Shown here in pieces: positions 19,868 to 31,595 of a stretch of 64,000 nucleotides of DNA. Position 1 is the stretch's first letter. Each line of letters starts with the position of its first letter. The notes beneath the pieces were generated by a model. That model ran no database searches. It saw only the letters and a list, made by a program, of their open reading frames with translations, and was not told the origin of the DNA. Source of the stretch: Panax quinquefolius (lineage: Eukaryota; Streptophyta; Magnoliopsida; Apiales; Araliaceae); the NCBI GenBank assembly GCA_020205615.1, contig JAINUW010000077.1, forward strand, positions 1 through 64,000, in the 5' to 3' direction. A program made the translations under genes and the position numbers.

Positions 19868-22800
19868 ATAGACCTAGACAAAAAATAAGTGAATGGATTT
19901 GAGATTTCTGGGAAGGAATTTTTTGAATTTAAAAATTTTTGGTGAAGGCTTGCAGTATTAAGTGTATAAGTGTATATGTTCTGTGTATATGGTCATATAT
20001 GTGTACAAAATGTGGTTAAGGGTCAAGGGTTGACTAGATAAATTATATCAGTGTCCAAACCCTAATATTATATTAAGAACGTCAATGTTCAATTAGAAAA
20101 CCCTAGCGATTGTTAAGAAAAAAATAATACCGGCTCTGGAAACCCTAATTTCAGTTTTGGGAATCCGAAACCCTAATTCGAATTACAAAAACCCTAACTT
20201 GGGATCTCAGAGACTTAAGTGTATTGATTATAAAATTAATTAGGGTAAAACCTAACGAATTAGTTAGAAAACCTAATTTTAAAATTTGAAACCCAAATTA
20301 TTCCGTTAAAAACCCTAATATACAATTATGTGACCTAATTGCTAAATATGCAATTTTAATTAGAAAATATTAATCCTAATTAGCAAGTTTGAATTATGAT
20401 TAAGAAATCTTAGTATAATTAGAGAATCCTAATTATAATTTAGAAATATTAATTTTCTATTTTGAAAACCTAAATTGGAAATCCTAAAAAATTAATTTAT
20501 AAGACCTTAGGGTTAAACCCTAAGGGTTGGATCAAATGTTAATTTTGCCATTAAAATGGTGAGGAAAAAGACCAAAATGCCATTTTTTTACATTCTTTAA
20601 TTAGGAAGTGTGTAGATCTTTTCATATTTTGGGTAGTTCACCAACTAAATATACACCATGTTCCATATATTAGATATATCAGCCATCAATTGCCAGCAAA
20701 ATACATTGAATCAAAATAAAAGTAAAAAAGTAAGAAGAAATCTCTTACTTTACTTAGCCGACTAGACAAGCCATACTCTCTCTCCAAATTCGAAAATATA
20801 GAGTGAGAGTGAGTGATCAATTGAGATAATATCAAACTTTAACTCTCTATGATCAGCAACAAAGGATCAGATCAAAGGATCAATGTTTTATAGAGGTATG
20901 AACCCTAGCTTGCCAGATCTTTAAGATTGATGTTAATGTTGCTATTTGTTAGTTAGATATGTGTTAGAGGGTGTCACCTAGTGATCTGGGTTGTTATAAC
21001 TTAGATCCATATCATCTAGATGCACGAAAATCAAATTTTTGAAACTGATCTTGAACCCTAGAAAGTCGTCTGACAAGATAATGTCAGAGCCTCTAGATCT
21101 GTCTATGTTAAGTGTTATGTTAGTTTTAAGTTATAGACTTTCTCTTTGCCATGTGTACTATGATCTGAAACTGGAATCAGGGTCAGATCATGTCTAGATT
21201 TCAAGCTATAAGCAGTCAAACATGGTTGACCGACCATGACCAACTGGTTTCTAGGTAACCTAGATTTCCAGAAATGGTCTGACAACGACTTTTAAGGCCT
21301 CTGATCTTGCTACTGACAAGTTATTTAGCCATGTTTGTGTAATGTAATGGTATAAGGACTACACAAGCAAGCCTTTAGATCACTTATATATCTTATCTGG
21401 AATCAAAACTATTGCTGGTCAAAGTAGGGTTGACCGTCCGTTTTCTTGCATTTTTGGAAAACCCAGAAACCTTCGAGAGCCTTATTTCTGATAAGGTTTG
21501 ACCATCTTTAATCTTTCATATGTGATGTTGTTAGATGGATCTAGTGCTATGTTATTGTACCCTGACATCTCTACTACAAGTGTGAACTCATAGATCACAC
21601 AAACAATGTCTAGAATCAAAGTTACAGAGCACCAAAGTAGGTACCCTGCAACTGTTCTTCATTTCTGGAAAACCCAAAAATGAAGAACAACTCTGACAAG
21701 AATTTCTGGAGCCTATATCTCACTGATGTGTTGTTGTATGGACCTGAAATTGGTTTGTTATTGTAGTATTACATTAATACTACATGTATAACACATCAAA
21801 CATCCCAGAAACTTAAGGATTTAAGAATTATGGGCGGTCAAACTAGCTACCCTGCACTCTGTTGATGAAGATCTGGCCAGGCTAAAGAACACTCAAGAAC
21901 ACCTATAGCGACGGTTCTGTCGCTATAGGGTCCTTTAGTGACACTTAATTTCTGAAAATTATTATTTTATTAAATAAATAGAAAAAAATAATTTTAAATT
22001 CTTAAAAATACAAAATAAATTCCTAAAAATTATTTTAAAGCCTAAAAATGGGTTTTTAATAATTTGAAATATATTTCATTAATATTTAATATTTTTGGAA
22101 TATTAAAGGTATTTAATTTATTTAATTATAATATTAAATAAATTACTTAAGAATGATTTTAATACATGAAAAATCATTTAAAAATATATTATGGTGTTAG
22201 AAAACATTTTAAGTTATTTCTAATGACTTTTAATATTATGAGATGAATTTCACTAATTAATTAATATTAATGATAATTAATTTATTTAATAAATATATTA
22301 AATAAATTATGGAAAAATAAAATTAATGATTTAAAAATCATATAAAAATGATTTAAGTGTTTTAAAAATATTTTAAGTTATAAAATATAACTTTTGATAT
22401 TTTGTCATGAAAAATATTAATATGTAATATTAATGGCAATTATCGGATAATGGATTAAAAGGTTTAAAAATCATATAAATGTGATTTTAAAGTATTAAAA
22501 ATACTTTGATATATTATAAATATATTATAATATTATGTTATGATTTTTATTAATATTTAATATTAAATATGTATTAATGATAAAGGAATTATATGGTATT
22601 TAAATTATATAAATACGATATTAATGATTTAAAAATCATGATAAATGGTAATAAATATCTGAAAATTATTACGAGTTTATGAAAAATATTTTGACTAATA
22701 ATAAATTATGTAAGATAATTGTTAAGTGTTTAGACTGAGTCTTAGTGATATTAGGCTCAAGAATTGACCGACTAGACCGTCGAGATGTTGGAATTGTACC

Positions 22801-23612
22801 AGATTTAACTCAGACTGAAATAGTTTGACTTGATACCGAGTCTTAAGTAGTTTGTGGACTGATAGGATTATGTGTTAGGTTATTTTGTATATATATACAA
22901 CAATATTATACTATGATGATATTATTCTAATATTTGGAGATCGATAATATTTAAATTAGGTTTTTAGACAAAGCTAGATAGGTCGTGTAACAATAATCAA
23001 CCGATCAGGCAAGTTTTCTTGAACTATTCTTTTAACTTATGGTTAATCATTATTGATTGTCATGTCTAAGAATTATTGAATCGTACTCTGTGCATATTGT
23101 ATGTAATCATCAGGTATGAAAGACTGATCACCTTCATTACCATTCGGTCAAGATATAATTGATATGTTCATGTACAATGTTCGTCCGACTATGAGAATTT
23201 GTTTATGCTAGTTCACAACTATATTGTTGAATGGTAGCCAGCTTTTATTCAATTCTTTCAATCATGATATATCCTCAATTAAATTTATACTTGCTGGGCA
23301 AACTTGTTGCTCACCCTTGCTATATCATGATAAACATTACAGATTAAGGCGAATACATCGGATACAAGGAAAAGTCAAAGCTAAGTTTAGCTTAGGACTA
23401 TGTGTGCGTCTAGATTTGTAACAGTATTGTATGATAATAACAATGTATGTTAGATAGGATATTGATTCAGATATTATGTGAAGGTTCTCGACCTTGGGGA
23501 TAGTGTATAAAGTTTTAATGTATAAACAATTTATGTTTATATCTTCCGTAATAGTTATAGAAATAGTATACCAGATCCTTGGTGATTAGGACCGGAATCT
23601 GGGGGTGCTATA
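19868..23612 (+). repeat. LTR A2, remainder
   Basis: It continues LTR A2 after the Tekay-type element; the first five bases repeat ATAGA. It carries the telobox zone 20096-20530, the perfect 11-bp CCTATAGCGAC hairpin at 21902-21929 and the A/T-rich block. It ends GGGGGTGCTATA, with the terminal CA decayed to TA. The primer site next to it has decayed to TAGTATCAAAGAT, a G-to-A change. Confidence 0.85.
21902..21929 (+). repeat. Perfect CCTATAGCGAC hairpin in LTR A2
   Basis: CCTATAGCGAC pairs with GTCGCTATAGG across a 6-nt loop. Element B has GTCGCTA...TAGCGAC at 41697-41716. Confidence 0.65.
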
Positions 23613-24017
23613 GTTAGTATCAAAGATGTAGGTTATGAACCTTAGGTAGGGTTACCTGAGGCTAATAACCACAGTGATTAGGATAAGGAATAACTCAAAT
23701 AGAGTTAGTTGGTCAGTAAGATTCAAAGACGAATATCAGTAAGTTATAAGATATAGAGTTCCCTAACTTTGATAATAAAGGTGAACAATAGTGATAAATA
23801 GATAGAGTCTAAAAGACTAAAAGAACAGGGATAGAAGATCGTAAAATGAAACGATCATAGTATAGAAATGAATCTTAATATATATGATGAGATCACCCAG
23901 TGATCTGATAAAGTTATAACAGGGAATAGAATCAATCGAATGATTGAAAGGTTTACAGCAAAAAATGTTGTGTGTAAGTTATACTAAGAATTGGTACAGA
24001 TTCAGGAAAGGATTATG
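23613..24017 (+). other. Internal domain 2 of A, left part
   Basis: Matches 9953-10345 of internal domain 1. It is interrupted at 24018 by the SIRE-like copia element. No coding. Confidence 0.8.
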
Positions 24018-25528
24018 TGTTGGAAGAATGCATATTTTAATTTGATGTTTAAAGTAAACGTTTATGATTATATGTGAAGTCCTTCAAGGAATATATGTAC
24101 AAGGACTTAGTGATAGATCAAAATTATTAGGTTGATCTAAGATTTCAATGTTCATCATTCTGTAAATGAATGTATAGATAAAGAGATCAAAGATGTTAGG
24201 TTGATCTATATCTTAAAATGTAATATATAGGCTTCAAACAGATTTGCTATCTAATGAGCTGTGTAAGAGTCTGCAGAAGCCAAGGCAAAATCGTAGAGCA
24301 TTAAGGATCGTAGTATGACTACCTTGAAGGGCCTCTCTAGAGATCATAGAGTGGTTCAGACGTTTGCCGAAGCCAACTCAGAGATCGTAGTGTGGTCCAG
24401 ACGTTTGCCGAAGCCAACTCAGAGATCGCAGTGTGCTCTCGAAAACTTAGAGTCTGCAAGACAAGCAAGTGAAGATCGTAGTGTGCCAACCCTTAAGAGA
24501 AATCGTAGTGTTCTGGTTTGGTTGCGTTAAGTACTAAGGTGGCAAGACACCACGTTAAGAATCGTAGACTATCATCTGGCTATGTCAGAAGTTATGGGCC
24601 TTGATCATTTTTTCAAAGGTAAAATCTTAACAAATATGGAATGGGTTACAAAGTAATCACCAGTCCTAATGGCATAAAAATATCCTTAGTATGCAATAAA
24701 GAGACGTATTAAAGAAGCAAAGAAAAGGACCATGAGACAGAGGAAAACATCTTTTAAGGTGTTAGGTGAGAAAGCAGTCTGCTATGTCAGTGGGCCAGAA
24801 TGCAATTCAGAAGATATACAGAAAAGTCTCCATCAAAGATCAGAAACGTCAAACGCATTAAATGCTTCAACGGATGGATTCAACGGGCAGATTTCAAAGA
24901 TCACATATATGCTAGACATCTGCAGATGATTAAACTAAGCAAGCAATAAAACAAAAAGAGAGAATACTCAACGCTCAACTCTACGATCTAGGAAAAAGAA
25001 AAAGCTTGCACAGCTACTCAGTTCTTTCGAACAAGAGCTTAATAACAACTGAGTAGCACCAACCAAGAACTCAAAAACTACCGATCAACTGAAGTAAGGG
25101 TTCCAAGTCAAAAGGACTTGAAGAGTTCTAAGTAAACTGTGAAGAACCAAGTCTGCTGGACTTGAAGAGTTCAAGAATGAACTAAGAAGTTCCTAGACTG
25201 CTGGTCTAGAAGGAATCTGTGAGATTCAGAAAGTGTAAAAGACATCCTTAGTGGATTTCCTACTCGAGGAGTAGAAGAGTGGACTAGGAGCTTTAAGTGC
25301 TCTGAACCACTTAAAACTGCTGTGTCTATTGCATTCTTGCTATAACTGCTATAACTATTATAATTGTCTCACTCTCATTAACTCACTATATCAAAAAGGG
25401 AGATCAAACAAACCTTAATTTCGCTGTGTTTAAATCATTATCAAAACTGGCAAAGAAAAACGAAATGAATTTTTAAATATCTATACAACCCCCCTTCTAG
25501 ATAACTATTGTGCCTCTGGGAACTAACA
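24018..25528 (+). repeat. Copia LTR 1
   Basis: It runs from TGTTGGAAGAATGC to ACTAACA (TGTT/AACA ends), 1511 bp, and is followed by the primer site TTGGTATCAAATC. It contains a 41-bp tandem repeat with ATCGTAG motifs (24289-24560). It is otherwise non-coding. Confidence 0.85.
24289..24560 (+). repeat. ATCGTAG motif cluster with 41-bp tandem repeat
   Basis: ATCGTAG or one-base variants occur about eight times in 270 bp. Two adjacent 41-bp units (from about 24337) carry GAGATC.TAG.GTGG.TCAGACG and GCCGAAGCCAACTCA, and a third unit starts and breaks off. The second LTR has the same block near 33134-33410. Confidence 0.7.
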
Positions 25529-25581
25529 ATTGGTATCAAATCAGGTTCTATTATATAGCTTACAAAGTTGGAGTAGATCCA

Positions 25582-26293
25582 ATGGCACACTTACCAAGCG
25601 AATCAAAGACTGGAGGAGGCAACAAGCCACCTATGTGCAACAAAGATAAATCCGCCAACTGGAAAGTTCGAATGCAATCATACATGGATTCAATAGATGA
25701 AGATCTATTTGAAACTGTTCAGAATGGGCCCTACGTTCCTACAAAGCTTGCACCAACCAACACAAGCGATCCAAGCGAATATACGATCAAGGTCAAAGGA
25801 GAATGGACAGACAACGAGAAGAGAGCTGTTCAACTCGATAAAAAGGCTAAGATCATTTTGTTTCAATCCGTAGAAGATGATCTGTTCAAAAATGTGGTCA
25901 ACAACAAAACAACAAAGGAGGTTTGGGAAGCACTGCTCATCATGCATGAAGGAATGAAAGAAGTTAGAGAAAACAAACAATCTCTCCTGACACAGCAATA
26001 TGAAATGTTTTCACACATTCAAGGAGAAAACGTTACTGCCACCTATGAGAGATTCAACGTTCTGCACAACTCTCTACGAGCCTATGGAAAGATCTATCCA
26101 AACAAAGATCTATTCATAAAATTCATGAGAGCCTTACCAAGCAAGTGGGATGCCAAAACCACTGCTATTAGAGAGTCAAAGAATTTCCATGAGATCACTG
26201 TTTAATAGTTATATGGCAACCTTCTTACATACGAACTGGAGCTGACTCAATGAGCAGAAACTCTATCTGAAGGAAGAAAGAAGGATAAGGGTG
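25582..26293 (+). pseudogene. Copia gag, UBN2 type, truncated
   Basis: The start is taken at ATG 25582 (MAHLPSESKTGG), just after the primer site; an upstream in-frame extension covers the primer site and is unlikely. The frame gives the copia gag core (FANWKV-type region, FETVQNGPYVPTK, VWEALLIMHEGMKEV, TYERFNVLHNSLRAYGKIYP, FIKFMRALPSKWDAKTTAI). Two stops follow EITV at about 26203. Sequence continues as LYGNLLTYELEL and then jumps near 26293 straight into the end of RNase H. Zinc finger, protease, integrase and RT are all deleted. Confidence 0.85.
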
Positions 26294-26585
26294 AAAAATC
26301 CTATGGATGAAAAATCAGCTAGCAGACTATGGGTTTGAATTCAAATCCATACCTGTTCACTGTGATAACACAAGTGCCATAGCAATAACTCATAATCTTG
26401 TCATGCATTTTAGGACTAAACATATAGAAATAAGGTATCATTTCATTAGGGATCATATGCAAAATAGAACCATATCTTTACAATATATTCCTACTAAAAA
26501 TTAACTTGCTGATGTCTTTATAAAGCCTCTAGATGTATCTAGATTTAACAAGTTAATAAGTGAGCTAGACATACTTAATTTATAA
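26294..26585 (+). pseudogene. Copia RNase H C-terminus
   Basis: Reads WMKNQLADYGFEFKSIPVHC, then DNTSAIAITHN, RTKHIEIRYHFIRDHMQN and LQYIPTKN, one TAA (26502-26504), then LADVFIKPLDVSRFNKLI, ending LNL and TAA at 26583-26585. This is the canonical end of plant copia pol. It is fused to truncated gag by a large deletion. Confidence 0.9.
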
Positions 26586-26689
26586 CCATGAAATATATGC
26601 TCTAGCTTGTGTTAACCATACAGATACAAAGACTTTGTTCGAAATCGTGGACATGATCAAGGGAAGTTCACGATCGTAGAGCTGTAGTG

Positions 26690-26850
26690 ATATGAAAGTC
26701 AACAATCACAGTTCAGACTCGACGATTGCTGAGCAAACATGACGATTGCTTAACAGACTCAACGATATCAGTTCAGACTCGACAATTACTGAGCAGACAC
26801 GACAATTGCAGAACAGACTCGACAATCACAAATACGATCGTAGTCCTCCC
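26690..26850 (+). repeat. Short tandem repeats, CAGACTCGACAATTGC type
   Basis: About six imperfect units mix CAGACTCGAC, GACGATTGCT and GAGCAGAC motifs, ending in CGATCGTAG. The stretch lies between RNase H and the env-like ORF and is non-coding. Confidence 0.6.
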
Positions 26851-27029
26851 AAAGGACACGTCAGATGTTAAGGGCGAATCGGTATAATCCTCCTCAACCA
26901 AACTAGTAGAGACAAGCAGAATCTGACACCTGCCCCACTAAGAAAAATGGAGAGAGGGAAGTTACAAGTATAGTTTGAAAATGTCTTTTTAAAATCAAAA
27001 GTTCAAAAGCTTATCTTTCTCTTTCTCTC

Positions 27030-27047
27030 TATAAGCAGAAACCCTAA
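27030..27047 (+). promoter_or_regulatory. TATA plus telobox ahead of the env-like ORF
   Basis: A CT-rich stretch is followed by TATAAG (27030-27035), AAACCCTAA (27039-27047) and a CAAAGAA leader, with ATG at 27092. This resembles a compact plant promoter and 5' leader. It could give the downstream ORF its own transcript; inference only. Confidence 0.35.
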
Positions 27048-27091
27048 CTCTCAAGAAAGCTCAATCAACCATACTCCTTGCAAAGAAATCA

Positions 27092-27907
27092 ATGGCAGCC
27101 TCCAACGTCATCTCGGGCTACAAAATCTGTTTCGATGAGTTCAAAATAGCTGAACCCAAATTTCACAAAACCCTGTCATTAATAAAGAAGGCTAGTCTCG
27201 AAGAGGCTTTGGGTATGAGCACGATAATATACCCTAAGCTGATAAAAAAATTCTACAAAAATGGTGTGTTCGAGAACAGCGTCATCACTGATGAGGTCGA
27301 GGACATGGAAATCAAAAGTGAAGGTGAGGACATCAACCTAGCCCTGGTTTCAAATCTAAAGGGTTTTCGTTCATAGATGGCATAGATTTCCATGAAGGAC
27401 TTAAAAGGATGCATCACAAGAAATTCCCCCTTTGTCAAAGGATACAAGAAAAAGGAGTTTCCTCGAAGTATATGAATTTGGCGGGACATTGTTGGAAAAT
27501 ACATATCTTTAAGAGCTCGGAGCCACGATTACGTAAGCGAAATCTGACTCAAGCTCATGACAACCATCGGTTGTGGGATCTGACTTAACTATGGAGCCTT
27601 CTTTGCTTGAATGGATTGGGAAGTGGATTCTCAGCTCGAAGAAGTCAAACAGCTTTGGGAAGATGCTCTACGGGCGATTCATCAGTATCATCCTACAGTT
27701 TGATTTGGCCGATAAGATAAGGGATGATGAAGGAGAATCAATCCAAACAGACGAATGACCCAACAACTGTTTGAGAACTGAAAAAGAAATCCAGCTGAAA
27801 ATGTACGAATGATGTCTGAGTCCAGTGGAAGGACAACTGATGCAAAAGTCGAGGGATTAGGAAATATATACATGGTCGGGGAGGCGAAGAAGATGAAGAA
27901 GAAACTA
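27092..27907 (+). pseudogene. Env-like extra ORF of the SIRE-like element, N-terminal part
   Basis: Starts MAASNVISGYKICFDEF and has one open stretch to 27376 (94 residues), including YPKLIKKFYKNGVFENSV. It then breaks into several frames with stops. Its place after pol matches the extra 'envelope-like' ORF of SIRE/Maximus copia elements. I see no clear signal peptide or membrane segment here, so the env label rests on position. It leads into the 1.2-kb repeated block. Confidence 0.5.
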
Positions 27908-30900
27908 ATAAGGAAGAACCCTCTGCCCTGGTCAAAAAAAGCAAGGGCAAGAGGAAGCTAAAGTCTCAATTGGCAGAAGAACCCCAAGGGTCTACCACTA
28001 ATATACCTATAGAGTCTTTTGACATTGAGACTCTGAGAATCCTAAGAAGAAAAAACAATGAGGCTAAAAAGCGGATGAAGACAAAGCTACCATCTCATTT
28101 GCTTTGAAGAAGAACAAAAATAGTCACAAGCCCAAAAGGACATCCATCTCTCCTCGATCGTGAGAGTCTCTACTATAGAAAAACCAGTTGGATGCCTCCC
28201 GGGGAAGTTGCTACACGGAGACTACGGGCGATCAGCAGTTTAGAGCTAAAAATTTGAAGGAAGAGTTGAGGTATGACTCGACCTAAAAGTCAAAAGAAAA
28301 CTTGTCAAGAAATACATTCTTGTCAATGAAAAAGCATTAAAGGAGGAAGATAAAAGGATAGGCTGGCGAGAAGGAGCTATCAAGAAGGTTAAGAAAGAAC
28401 CCTTGCTCAGTGAGGGGAGCTACTAAAGCTCTCACCCTAGAAAGTGCTTTCGGTGAGGGGAGCCACTAGAAATACAAATGGATGATCACGTTGAGGGGAG
28501 CCTCATGATATCCCCATGTGAGAAGAAAGTGCTCCTACTGATAAATGAGAAAACCAGAAGAAAGAACAAAGAGAAGTCATTGATGTAGTGGAATCCTTGA
28601 ATGAAGAGGAGAGAGAAGAGGGCGAAAATGATGAGGTCGAGATCATCATTTGTGGGCTATGATGAGTACATGAAAGCTAACTTCGATCAATTTGTTATCC
28701 TATCTACCCATGAAGCCTTTTCATCAAGCTAAAATTCTAAACTCACGGAATCACATGTTTTGGAGCTTGAAACAATATCTAGCCATCTCTGTGATGGCTC
28801 ATGGATTCGAAACTTCAACTTTCAACGACTAATCACAAATGGTCCTCTTCAAAAATTGTGCATGAGGTATTATCTATCCAATTCTTTTTAGAGTTAATCA
28901 CTATCCACCATCTTTTTAGCCAATTTTATGAATTTCAAAATTTGGTTGGAAGTAGTTCTTAATCCACTAAATCAATTCCCAGTTGCAGAATCCCAAAATT
29001 CTGAAACTGATGAACTAAATATGCCCAACTTTATATTGATCCCAACTCCTCTCATCTCTACGATTACAGACTCTAGCCCCATCGTAGAGTCCCTCGCTCA
29101 AATCGTAGAGCCACCTACTCCAGACACCTAATAAGGAAGAACCCACTGCCCTGGTCAGAAAAAGCAAGGGCAAGAGGAAGCTAAAGTCTCAATTGGCAGA
29201 AGAACCCCAAGGGTCTACCACTAATATACCTATAGAGTCTTCTGACATTGAGACTCTGAGAATCCTAAGAAGAAAAGAACAGCAGGCTAAGGCAGATGAA
29301 GACAAAGCTACCATCTCACAGCTGCTGAAGATGAACAAAAATAGTCACAAGCCCAAAAGGACATCTGTCTCCTCGATCGTAGAGTCTCTACCTATAGAAG
29401 AAACCAGATTGGATGCCTCCCCCAGGGAAGTTGCTACACCAGAGACTCTGGCTGATCAACAGTTTAGAGCTGAAGCTGAAGGAAGAGTTGAGGCTGTGAC
29501 TCAGCCTAAAAAGTCCAAAAGAAAACTTGTCAAGAAATACATTCTTGTCAATGAAAAAGCATTAAAGGAGGAAGATAAAAGGATAGCTGCTGAGAAGGAG
29601 CTATCAGAAGTCTGGACAAGAAAACCTTTGCTTTCAGTGAGGAGCTACCTAAAGCTCTCACCCTAGAAAGTGCTTTCGGTGAGGGGAGCCATTGGAAATG
29701 CAAATGGATGATCACGTTGAGGGGAGCCTCATGATATCCCCATGACGGAAGAAAGGTGCTCTACTGATAAATGAGGGAAAACCAGAGCAAGAACAAAGAG
29801 AAGTCATTGATGTAGTGGAATCCTTGAATGAAGACAGAGAAGAGGACGAAAATGATGAGGTCGAGATCATCGCTGTGGGCTATGATGAATACATGAAAGC
29901 TAACTACGATCAGCTGTTATCCTATCTACCCATGAAGCCTTTTCATCAAGCTAAAATTCTAAACTCCTGGAATCACATGTTTTGGAGCTTCAAACAATAT
30001 CTAGCCATCTCTGTGATGGCTCATGGATTCCCAGGAAACTTCAACTTTGCCAAACAGCTAATCACAAATGGTCCCTCTTCAAGAATTGTGCATGAGGTAT
30101 TATCTATCCAATTCTTTTTTAGAGTTAATCACTATCCACCATCTTTTTAGCCAATTTTATGAATTTCCAAGCTGGTTGGAAGTAGTTCTTAATCCACTAA
30201 ATCAATTCCCAGTTGCAGAATCCCAAAATTCTGAAACTGATGAACTAAATATGCCCAACTTTATATTGATCCCAACTCCTCTCATCTCTACGATTACTGA
30301 CTCTAGCCCCATCGTAGAGTCCCTCGCTCAAATCGTAGAGCCACCTACTCCAGACACCTAATAAGGAAGAACCCACTGCTCTGGTCAGAAAAAGCAAGGG
30401 CAAGAGGAAGCTAAAGTCTCAATTGGCAGAAGAACCCCAAGGGTCTACCACTAATATACCTATAGAGTCTTCTGACATTGAGACTCTGAGAATCCTAAGA
30501 AGAAAAGAACAGCAGGCTAAGGCAGATGAAGACAAAGCTACCATCTCACAGCTGCTGAAGATGAACAAAAATAGTCACAAGCCCAAAAGGACATCTGTCT
30601 CCTCGATCGTAGAGTCTCTACCTATAGAAGAAACCAGATTGGATGCCTCCCCCAGGGAAGTTGCTACACGGAGACTCTGGTGATCAGCGATTTAAATTTG
30701 AAAGTGAAGGAAGAGTTGAGGCTGTGACTCAGCCTAAAAAGTCCAAAAGAAAACTTGTCAAGAAATACATTCTTGTCAATGAAAAAGCATTAAAGGAGGA
30801 AGATAAAAGGATAGCTGCTGAGAAGGAGCTATCCAAAGTGAACAAGAAAACTTTGCTTTCAGTGAGGGGAGCTACCTAAAGCTCTCACCCTAGAAAGTGC

Positions 30901-31595
30901 TTTCAGTGAGGGGAGCCCTTGGAAATGCAAATGGATGATCACGTTGAGAGGGAGCCTCATGATATTCTCATGATGAAGAAAGTCGCTCCTCTGATAAATG
31001 AGGAAAACCAGGAGCAAGAACAAAGAGAAGTCATTGATGTAGTGGAATCCTTGAATGAAGAGCAGAGAGAAGAGGGCGAAAATGATGATGAGGTCGAGAT
31101 CATCATCATTTGTGGGCTATGATGAGTACATGAAAGATAACTTCGATCATTTGTTATCCTATCTACCCATGATGCCTTTTCATCAAGCTAAAATTCTAAA
31201 CTCCTGGAATCACATGTTTTGGAGCTTCAAACAATATCTAGCCATCTCTGTCTTTGGCTCATGGATTCCCAAGAAACTTCAACTTTGCTGACAACTAATA
31301 ATCACAAATGGTCCCTCTTCAAGAATTGTGCATGAGGTATTATCTATCAATTCTTTTTTAGAGTTAATCACTATCCACCATCTTTTAGCCAATTTATGAA
31401 TTTCAAGTTGGTTGGAAGTAGTTCTTAATCCACTAAATCAATTCCCGATTCACGAGAATCCCAAAATTACATGGCGATGAACTAAATTTGCCCAACTTTA
31501 TATTGATCCCAACTCCTCTCATCTCTACGATTACTGACTCTAGCCCCATCGTAGAGTCCTTCACTCAAATCGTAAAGCCACCTACTCCAGACACC
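27906..31595 (+). repeat. Three tandem copies of a 1.2-kb env-like segment
   Basis: Units start at 27906, 29129 and 30359, each with TAATAAGGAAGAACC, and end near ...CTACTCCAGACACC. Copies 2 and 3 are nearly identical over their first 530 bp. Copy 1 and the later part of copy 3 differ by many small indels. Each unit encodes Lys/Glu-rich segments (for example ETLRILRRKEQQAKADEDKA and KSKRKLVKKYILVNEKAL) and an Asp/Glu-rich stretch, in broken frames. Confidence 0.85.
29193..29666 (+). pseudogene. Env-like segment, best-preserved copy
   Basis: The longest open piece of the repeat, 157 residues: MAEEPQGSTTNIPIESSDIE, a charged helix-prone region, SSIVESLPIEETRLDASPRE, then a Lys-rich part KKSKRKLVKKYILVNEKALK. 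It is low-complexity and probably coiled-coil or disordered. No enzyme motif is visible. Copy 3 keeps the same start at 30423 but breaks at 30683. Confidence 0.5.

Noticed and set aside
24315..24530. 71-residue frame in copia LTR 1
   Set aside because: Product of the 41-bp tandem repeat in the LTR; no family and not kept open in LTR 2.
24289..24560. CRISPR-like array from the ATCGTAG repeats
   Set aside because: The repeat is only about 7-10 bp, spacing is uneven and the host is a plant.
25510..25581. Upstream extension of copia gag to 25510
   Set aside because: It covers the primer-binding site and the LTR end; ATG at 25582 is the sensible start.
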